This document shows positions 5,678 through 8,806 of a stretch of DNA of 8,806 nt, in pieces (position 1 is the stretch's first letter; every line of letters starts with the position of its first letter). This DNA is from an uncultured Caulobacter sp. (GTDB taxonomy: Bacteria; Pseudomonadota; Alphaproteobacteria; Caulobacterales; Caulobacteraceae). The notes beneath the pieces are model-generated. The model saw only the letters and a list, made by a program, of their open reading frames with translations. It ran no database searches and had not been told where the DNA came from. The position numbers and the translations under genes were made by a program. Location of the stretch: positions 1 through 8,806 of the forward strand of contig CALALX010000102.1 in the NCBI GenBank assembly GCA_937925635.1, in the 5' to 3' direction.

Positions 5678-5856
5678 CACCGATCCTCCGCCGCCTGCGC
5701 GCGGTAGTACGCCGCGTCGTTGCACCGGTCGCAGGGGTCGCCCTCGTCGTCGCGCAGGGGCTGGTCGCAGGTGAAGCACCGGCGGGCGAGGGCGGAAAAG
5801 ACCGCGGCGAACGCCTCATCAAGAGCCCGCTCCATGCGGGCGGCTGTAATGGTCAT
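5677..5856 (-). CDS. 59-aa zinc-ribbon protein
   Basis: Starts MTITAARMERALDEAFAAVF with GGAGGA in front. Residues 1-25 are a helix. C27-x2-C30 in RRCFTCDQPL and C42-x2-C45 in DPCDRCNDA form a classic two-knuckle zinc ribbon, 11 residues apart, followed by a short helix AAYYRAQAAEDR. The stop overlaps the start of the RTX-like gene. Two GTG codons directly upstream are possible alternative starts. Small zinc ribbons of this sort in phages often contact nucleic acid or a host protein, but no partner can be named. Confidence 0.78.
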   Translation of the reverse strand: MTITAARMERALDEAFAAVFSALARRCFTCDQPLRDDEGDPCDRCNDAAYYRAQAAEDR

Positions 5857-5861
5857 CACCA

Positions 5862-6086
5862 CTATCCTCCGTGCCGCGAGAACGCGGCGGTCATGTGGGC
5901 TGCGTGCAGGCAGGCGCTCAGCACGCGCGCGGCGTCCGCCCCGGCCTTCCGGGCCAGCGGGCCGTGGCCGCGCACGATCTCGTCCAGCGCGTCGCTGGCG
6001 GCCTGCGCGGCGCGGCGCTCGCTCGGGAGGTAGCCGAGGCTCGGGCGGTAGTGGCTCAGGGCCACGATGCGGGGCGGGCGGGTCAT
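5862..6086 (-). CDS. 74-aa helical phage protein
   Basis: Starts MTRPPRIVALSHYRPSLGYL. The ATG overlaps the preceding stop as ATGA, and GAGG lies seven bases upstream, so I prefer it to the in-frame ATG 39 bases earlier. Residues 20-74 are alanine- and arginine-rich helix (SERRAAQAASDALDEIVRGH, then ADAARVLSACLHAAH). The DNA around the start, GCGGGCGGGTCAT on the plus strand, resembles that of the two MTRPLPP genes further left. No family or catalytic residues recognised. Confidence 0.72.
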   Translation of the reverse strand: MTRPPRIVALSHYRPSLGYLPSERRAAQAASDALDEIVRGHGPLARKAGADAARVLSACLHAAHMTAAFSRHGG

Positions 6087-6307
6087 GCCGAAACCTCGGC
6101 CGGCTTGGGCGGCATGAGGTCGCACGGGTGCTCCCCGACAAGCGGGACGAACTCGCCGCCAGCGACGTAGCTGAGCAGCGTCCAGTCGACGTACTTGCGC
6201 ACCCTCACAGCCAGCGGCTCATAGGCGCCCATGTCATCCGCGAGCACCTCGTACTCGTCCCCGCCGCGGGTCAGGCCGGTGTCGCCCTTCTTGAACGTGT
6301 GCGTCAT
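6083..6307 (-). CDS. 74-aa KOW/SH3-like phage protein
   Basis: Starts MTHTFKKGDTGLTRGGDEYE, with AAGGAGG six bases upstream. FKKGDTGLTRGGDEYEVLAD at residues 5-24 has the K-x-G-D-x-(G)-x-T-R-G-G pattern I know from small phage proteins with an SH3/KOW-like barrel. The rest is beta-rich (LAVRVRKYVDWTLLSYVAGG) and ends in an unstructured tail. The start overlaps the upstream stop and its own stop overlaps the next start, both as ATGA. The likely role is accessory; nucleic acid or protein binding is inferred from fold only. Confidence 0.78.
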   Translation of the reverse strand: MTHTFKKGDTGLTRGGDEYEVLADDMGAYEPLAVRVRKYVDWTLLSYVAGGEFVPLVGEHPCDLMPPKPAEVSA

Positions 6308-6492
6308 GGCAGCCTCCTTGCGAGCTCGCCAGCCCGCTCCTTCTCGATGGCGGCGATCGCGAACATCTCGCGCGCGGCCTCGGGCGTCTCGGCGTCCAGC
6401 GCCGCAGCCCAGAGGCTGTCCGCGTGGCGGCTGGCGCGGAGCCAGGCGCAGATCACCGCAGCGTCCGCGGTCGTCGTCGGGCGGGGCGTCAC
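6304..6492 (-). CDS. 62-aa helical phage protein (GTG start)
   Basis: I start it at the GTG (read as M, then TPRPTTTADAAVICAWLR) because it overlaps the upstream stop as GTGA. An ATG 60 bases further upstream in the same frame would overlap the small membrane protein deeply and is less likely. No convincing Shine-Dalgarno is seen, so translation probably depends on re-initiation. The protein is almost all helix (WAAALDAETPEAAREMFAIA, then EKERAGELARRLP). Function unknown. Confidence 0.62.
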   Translation of the reverse strand: MTPRPTTTADAAVICAWLRASRHADSLWAAALDAETPEAAREMFAIAAIEKERAGELARRLP

Positions 6493-6650
6493 AGCCCGAA
6501 ATCCCGGATGCGCCGCCAGACGTCGGCGGCGATCTCGTCGTGCATCTCCCACGCCGCGATCAGGCCGCCGAGGGCGACGGCGAGGCCGACGAAGGTGAGC
6601 ACGCGAGCGGCGATGACCTGGACGAGCGGGTCAAGCAGGATAGCGGCCAT
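6489..6650 (-). CDS. 53-aa single-span membrane protein
   Basis: Starts MAAILLDPLVQVIAARVLTF. Residues about 12-34 (VIAARVLTFVGLAVALGGLIAAW) form one clear hydrophobic span, followed by a charged tail EMHDEIAADVWRRIRDFGL that is likely cytoplasmic and amphipathic. GAGGGG lies seven bases before the ATG; a GTG one codon upstream is an alternative. The ATG overlaps the preceding stop as TGATG. Small membrane proteins like this in early phage regions can act in superinfection exclusion or membrane effects, but there is no specific evidence here. Confidence 0.7.
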   Translation of the reverse strand: MAAILLDPLVQVIAARVLTFVGLAVALGGLIAAWEMHDEIAADVWRRIRDFGL

Positions 6651-6892
6651 CACGCGGCCCCTCCCAGCGCCTCGGCGATGAACCCGCCGGTGATGCCGAT
6701 CGCGTTGAGGTTCATCGAGCGTACACGGGCCGCGTTGCTTATGGGGCTGATCGGGCCCTGGCGCTTGAACGCGTGGAAGTGATCCGCGGGGCCGTGGATC
6801 GAGACGATCGCCGCCCGGCCGTAGTCGCCGGGGTTCTCCACATGGCGATAGAGCGGATGCCGGAACACCGCGTACTCGTCGAGGGCGCTCAT
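6650..6892 (-). CDS. 80-aa phage hypothetical protein
   Basis: Starts MSALDEYAVFRHPLYRHVEN, with GAGGGA eight bases before the ATG and a TGATG overlap with the upstream stop; GTG one codon earlier is possible. Histidines are frequent in residues 1-45 (RHPLYRH, then IHGPADHFHAF) but do not form a recognised metal motif. The C-terminal part is NAARVRSMNLNAIGITGGFI followed by AEALGGAA, mixed and mildly hydrophobic. It lies between two small membrane proteins. No family recognised. Confidence 0.7.
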   Translation of the reverse strand: MSALDEYAVFRHPLYRHVENPGDYGRAAIVSIHGPADHFHAFKRQGPISPISNAARVRSMNLNAIGITGGFIAEALGGAA

Positions 6893-6987
6893 CACGCATC
6901 CCTCGCGGCGGCGGCGATCTCGGCGCTGACGGCGATCGCGATCGCTGCGGCGGCGATGCAGAGCAGGAGGGCGAAGGGGTAGAGCAT
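6892..6987 (-). CDS. 31-aa single-span membrane peptide
   Basis: Starts MLYPFALLLCIAAAAIAIAV and consists almost wholly of one membrane segment (residues 2-22) with a short polar end AARDA. An 18-bp repeat that also stands before the 60-aa gene at 7136-7318 provides GGGAG 11 bases before this ATG; the in-frame ATG 18 bases further upstream is an alternative that would lie inside that repeat. The stop overlaps the next start as TGATG. Its size makes it uncertain, but the membrane character and coupling support it. Function unknown. Confidence 0.55.
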   Translation of the reverse strand: MLYPFALLLCIAAAAIAIAVSAEIAAAARDA

Positions 6988-6996
6988 GGCTCGGAG

Positions 6997-7014
6997 GGCT
7001 CCCATCTGGCGGGC
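6997..7014. repeat. 18-bp direct repeat, copy 1 (ribosome-binding module)
   Basis: GGCTCCCATCTGGCGGGC is identical to 7324-7341. On the transcribed strand it reads as GCCCGCCAGATGGGAGCC and supplies the GGGAG that precedes the start at 6987. Confidence 0.8.
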
Positions 7015-7095
7015 TGATGCTGTGCCGTCTCTCCGGCTGTCACCCGCTGCCCACCGAGGTCCGCGCCGGCGCCCCCACCGGAAGGGTCGCGGGTA

Positions 7096-7111
7096 GAGCC
7101 CCGAAGGGCTC
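7096..7111 (-). other. UUCG tetraloop hairpin between two genes
   Basis: In the leftward transcript GAGCCC, UUCG, GGGCUC forms a perfect six-base stem closed by the very stable C(UUCG)G loop. No U-run follows, so full termination is not indicated. It lies 25 bases beyond the stop of the first operon gene, within a 148-base gap (6988-7135) in which I see no gene. It may set relative expression of the first gene and the rest, or protect the transcript end. Confidence 0.6.
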
Positions 7112-7135
7112 AGGCCGCTGACGCCCGGGGGCGGG

Positions 7136-7318
7136 CTAGTCGCCCGCCTCGCTGTCCCATTCGATGTCCTGATCCAGCCCGTCCTCGGCGCGCGCATTGC
7201 GGTATCCGCGCCGGTAGTCGGCGGAGAACGCGCCAGCCCGGGACGGCTCGGCGGGGAATTCACCCCAGTAGTCGTTGCGGCCCATGTAGTAGGCGGACGT
7301 GGCGGTGATCTGCTGCAT
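7136..7318 (-). CDS. 60-aa acidic protein, first gene of the leftward operon
   Basis: Starts MQQITATSAYYMGRNDYWGE. GGGAG lies nine bases before the ATG, and the promoter at 7376-7404 is about 50 bases upstream of that. The protein is rich in aromatic residues and has a DYRRGYRNAR segment (residues 34-43) of a kind common in short phage proteins, then an acidic tail EDGLDQDIEWDSEAGD. The position as first gene after an operator-controlled promoter is where lambdoid and related phages keep early regulators or recombination helpers, but I see no DNA-binding motif. Function unknown. Confidence 0.72.
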   Translation of the reverse strand: MQQITATSAYYMGRNDYWGEFPAEPSRAGAFSADYRRGYRNARAEDGLDQDIEWDSEAGD

Positions 7319-7323
7319 CGTCT

Positions 7324-7341
7324 GGCTCCCATCTGGCGGGC
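7324..7341. repeat. 18-bp direct repeat, copy 2 (ribosome-binding module)
   Basis: Identical to 6997-7014. It supplies the GGGAG before the start of the 60-aa gene. Confidence 0.8.
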
Positions 7342-7375
7342 CGCGGCCGGGGCCGGCGGCGTGTGCGATGGGATG

Positions 7376-7404
7376 AGTATCTAGGCAATATCCTAGGACG
7401 TCAA
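7376..7404 (-). promoter_or_regulatory. Leftward sigma-70-like early promoter
   Basis: On the minus strand TTGACG (7404-7399) is followed by a 17-bp spacer and GATACT (7381-7376). This matches the -35 consensus at five of six bases and the -10 at four of six, with ideal spacing. Transcription should begin near 7369, giving a leader of about 50 bases before the first start at 7318. It is the only good promoter I see for the 22-gene run. Two dyads overlap it, which indicates repression. Confidence 0.72.
7381..7396. promoter_or_regulatory. Operator-like dyad 1 in the promoter spacer
   Basis: CTAGG, six bases (CAATAT), CCTAG: a perfect 5-bp inverted repeat filling the spacer and touching the -10 box. 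A dimeric regulator bound here would block RNA polymerase. Confidence 0.62.
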
Positions 7405-7419
7405 TAGGGAAAAACCTAG
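7404..7419. promoter_or_regulatory. Operator-like dyad 2 at the -35 box
   Basis: ATAGG, six bases (GAAAAA), CCTAG: same layout as dyad 1 with four of five arm pairs intact. Its centre is 23 bp from that of dyad 1, about two helical turns, which would suit cooperative binding. Confidence 0.58.
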
Positions 7420-7555
7420 CCCCGGAAAATGGCCCGGTGCATAGTTCGCCCAGCCGCCACCCGGCGGATCAGCGGAGGATGCGATGGCGGAAGATACAGC
7501 GGAGGGCTGGGGCGAGGTCGGTACTACGCCAGCAAGGGTCCCGGTGGGCGCTCAG

Positions 7556-8329
7556 CTACCCGAGGAAGGGACGAAACCCGTCGACCGTCTTTCTGACGCA
7601 ATCAATGAAATCGTGCAGCGTGGTAAGGGCCGGTTCTCTTGGTCCCGTAAGCCACGGTTCTACGAACGATACTGTAAACGTGAAGCGCTGATCCGTCTGG
7701 ATTTCCAGGTCGAGGGGCTCGATGTAGAGATGTGTGCCCTCCTTTATCGGTCCTTCAGGGCCGCGCAGGAAGAAGTCAGGAATGAGGTCGGCGAACCCAG
7801 GACCCGCCATCGTCCGCAGGTGATCGGAGATGACGACCCCGCCGTTGGCGATGTAGGCTCCGAGCAGGCCGCGGTGCTTGTCCCGACGGTGCAACTCTTG
7901 CATTCGCCACAGCGCACCACCCTTCCCGCCGAGGTATGGTTCGGCTGCGTCGAATGTGTCGGCGACCTCCTTCCCAACACTCTTTTTCAGTCTGCTGCAC
8001 GCGGTTTCATATCCCTGCGCGGAACTGGCAATCGGAAAATATACCCAGCTTGGGTCCCCACCGATCCCCCGAACCACGGCCATGTATGCGACGTAATCGA
8101 GGGCGGCACGCAGGTTGCTCATTGCGTCTGCGGCAATAACTGCAAGGCTTTCCGGAAAGGGCGCGACATGCGACGCATAATAGATGCGCTTGCGTCGGCC
8201 GTAGTCATTCTTGATTCCGACTTTGTAGCATCCGCTCGCAAGGAAGGCTGTCAGTCTGGCCTCAAAGTCACGGACATGATCTTCGGCCCTTGCGATCCTG
8301 CTGACGATGTCGGCGGGTAGTGCTGCCAA
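7556..8329 (-). CDS. 257-aa protein of a widespread uncharacterised helical family
   Basis: Starts at TTG (read as M, then AALPADIVSRIARAEDHVRD); GGAGG eight bases upstream makes this start convincing. Residues 8-30 are a helix, SNLRAALDYVAYMAV (71-85) and VYFPI (96-100) follow, and LHRRDKHRGLL sits at 146-156. I recognise this order (N-L-R-A-A-L-D, then F-P-I, then D-K-H-R) from many bacterial proteins without known function. Residues 185-230 look beta-rich. Third codon positions use A/T more often than in the operon to the left, which suggests cargo of different origin. It lies just upstream of the early promoter and points the same way. A defence role is possible but unproven. The antisense frame on the plus strand lacks these patterns. 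Confidence 0.85.
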   Translation of the reverse strand: MAALPADIVSRIARAEDHVRDFEARLTAFLASGCYKVGIKNDYGRRKRIYYASHVAPFPESLAVIAADAMSNLRAALDYVAYMAVVRGIGGDPSWVYFPIASSAQGYETACSRLKKSVGKEVADTFDAAEPYLGGKGGALWRMQELHRRDKHRGLLGAYIANGGVVISDHLRTMAGPGFADLIPDFFLRGPEGPIKEGTHLYIEPLDLEIQTDQRFTFTVSFVEPWLTGPREPALTTLHDFIDCVRKTVDGFRPFLG

Positions 8330-8350
8330 GCGACGACCTCCGCGTAGCCC

Positions 8351-8539
8351 TCAACGGGGCGCGTTTTCTCTCACCGCATCCTCGAGCGCGGTCAGCTTGT
8401 CCTTGTCGACCAGGAGCCGCAGCGCCTCTATCTCGGTGATGGCCTTGCTCAACAGGTCGCGCAGATCGTCCTGCGCCAGCCGCTCCGGCGCCGACCATGC
8501 TGCATGGAGCCGGGGGAGTATGTCGTGGCGGTCACCCAT
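8351..8539 (-). CDS. 62-aa helical protein
   Basis: Starts MGDRHDILPRLHAAWSAPER. AGGAAAA lies upstream of the ATG and a 26-bp inverted repeat is a little further upstream. Residues 15-55 are charged amphipathic helix (LAQDDLRDLLSKAITEIEAL, then LLVDKDKLTALEDAVREN), likely a coiled coil or dimerisation helix. It ends 21 bases before the TTG start of the 257-aa gene, so the two are probably co-transcribed. No family recognised. Confidence 0.7.
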   Translation of the reverse strand: MGDRHDILPRLHAAWSAPERLAQDDLRDLLSKAITEIEALRLLVDKDKLTALEDAVRENAPR

Positions 8540-8563
8540 CTCCGCGTTTTCCTAATTCTCTCA

Positions 8564-8589
8564 TCAAGTTACCCCGGCGCTTAACTTGA
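8564..8589. repeat. 26-bp inverted repeat upstream of the 62-aa gene
   Basis: TCAAGTTA (8564-8571) and TAACTTGA (8582-8589) are perfect 8-bp arms around a 10-bp GC-rich centre. The AT-rich arms stand out from the local sequence. It lies 25 bases upstream of the start at 8539, where an operator or an RNA hairpin would act on that gene. I see no good -35/-10 pair beside it. Confidence 0.55.
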
Positions 8590-8664
8590 ATATGTGTTGT
8601 TCCGGATGTCGTGATGGCGACCAATACGCGCTGAAAAATAGGGGGCGCAGAATGGACAGAGCCA

Positions 8665-8806
8665 TCAAGACAGCTGATCTCGATCATCTTCCGGCGTGTC
8701 AACTGGACCTTGTGCTGGTGTTTGCATCCGCATGGAAAGCTCGACCAGCTTTGAGACAAGCGTCCCCACGGCCTCAGACTGAAATGGCTCGTCACTGTCA
8801 AGAATG
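8665..8806 (-). CDS. C-terminal 46 residues of an unidentified protein
   Basis: A frame open from the right edge (first full codon at 8805) reads ILDSDEPFQSEAVGTLVSKL, then VELSMRMQTPAQGPVDTPED and DRDQLS, with the stop at 8665-8667. The sequence has the look of a real protein end: a helix LVSKLVELSMRM and a polar, proline-containing tail. The start lies beyond the window. Its place next to the regulatory region makes a regulator possible, but nothing in the visible part shows this. An overlapping open frame on the same strand (8532-8801) is judged to be a shadow. Confidence 0.6.
   Translation of the reverse strand, partial: ILDSDEPFQSEAVGTLVSKLVELSMRMQTPAQGPVDTPEDDRDQLS

Noticed and set aside
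6304..6552. 82-residue version of the 62-aa gene from an upstream ATG
   Set aside because: It would overlap the membrane protein gene by 64 bases with no Shine-Dalgarno; the GTGA junction is the simpler start.
7454..7467. CCGCC-ACCC-GGCGG hairpin as terminator of the 257-aa gene
   Set aside because: The stem is only five pairs and no U-run follows in the leftward transcript, so termination is not supported.
7484..8320. 278-residue plus-strand open frame with GGAGG before its ATG
   Set aside because: Tempting because of the start signal, but from 7556 on it is the mirror of the 257-aa gene, whose protein shows recognisable family motifs and its own GGAGG-TTG start. Codon choice and residue patterns favour the minus strand.
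8532..8801. 89-residue minus-strand open frame at the right end
   Set aside because: It overlaps the better-looking C-terminal frame ending at 8665 and the inverted repeat, and its sequence is irregular. Low confidence either way, but shadow is more likely.
8652..8806. Plus-strand frame starting at ATG 8652 and open to the edge
   Set aside because: The opposite strand reads as a convincing protein end over the same DNA, and every other gene in the window is on the minus strand.
1..8806. CRISPR array, tRNA, rRNA, insertion sequence or attachment site
   Set aside because: No regularly spaced repeats, cloverleaf, rRNA-like stretch or transposase was seen; the repeats found are single pairs inside genes or start regions.

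Overview
The window looks like part of the early (lysogeny/replication-side) region of a temperate phage or prophage from a high-GC bacterium, most probably an alphaproteobacterium. The evidence is a long one-directional run of very small, tightly overlapping genes, phage-type families (DUF1653-like, ASCH-like, small zinc-binding and KOW-like proteins), a clear regulatory region at its head, and strong G/C preference at third codon positions. No integrase, terminase, capsid, tRNA or rRNA gene is visible, so the prophage assignment is inference and the host genus is not determined. All 25 supported genes are on the minus strand; the plus-strand open frames appear to be mirror images of real genes.

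Right part (8806 to about 7556): the C-terminal end of an unidentified gene (8665 to the right edge), a 26-bp inverted repeat in the gap, a 62-residue helical gene (8351-8539), and a 257-residue protein of a widespread uncharacterised family (7556-8329) that starts with TTG behind a strong Shine-Dalgarno (SD). This protein is less G/C-biased than the genes to its left and may be cargo. The gap at 7319-7555 (237 bases, the longest gene-free stretch) holds the regulatory centre: a leftward sigma-70-like promoter (TTGACG, 17 bp, GATACT) with two similar 16-bp dyads, one in the spacer and one abutting the -35 box.

Middle and left part (7318 to 1): one probable operon of 22 genes read leftward. 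In order they are a 60-aa protein, a structured gap with a UUCG hairpin, two small membrane proteins flanking an 80-aa protein, a 62-aa protein, a KOW-like 74-aa protein, a 74-aa helical protein, a 59-aa zinc-ribbon protein, a 238-aa protein with RTX-like glycine/aspartate motifs, a structured gap (4834-4960), a coiled-coil protein, an 87-aa protein, a 256-aa ASCH-like phage protein, a duplicated proline-rich gene pair interleaved with a 140-aa protein and a zinc-binding protein, a KOW-like 79-aa protein, a 111-aa coiled-coil protein, a 283-aa radical SAM enzyme, a 171-aa coiled-coil protein, a 37-aa peptide, and a DUF1653-like protein cut by the left edge. Most stops and starts overlap (ATGA, GTGA or TGATG), which implies translational coupling under the single promoter at 7376-7404.

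The points most worth attention are the operator-promoter architecture, the duplicated genes that differ by a 38-residue block and carry along the start signal of the next gene, repeated start-region cassettes, the phage-borne radical SAM enzyme, and the RTX-like protein.
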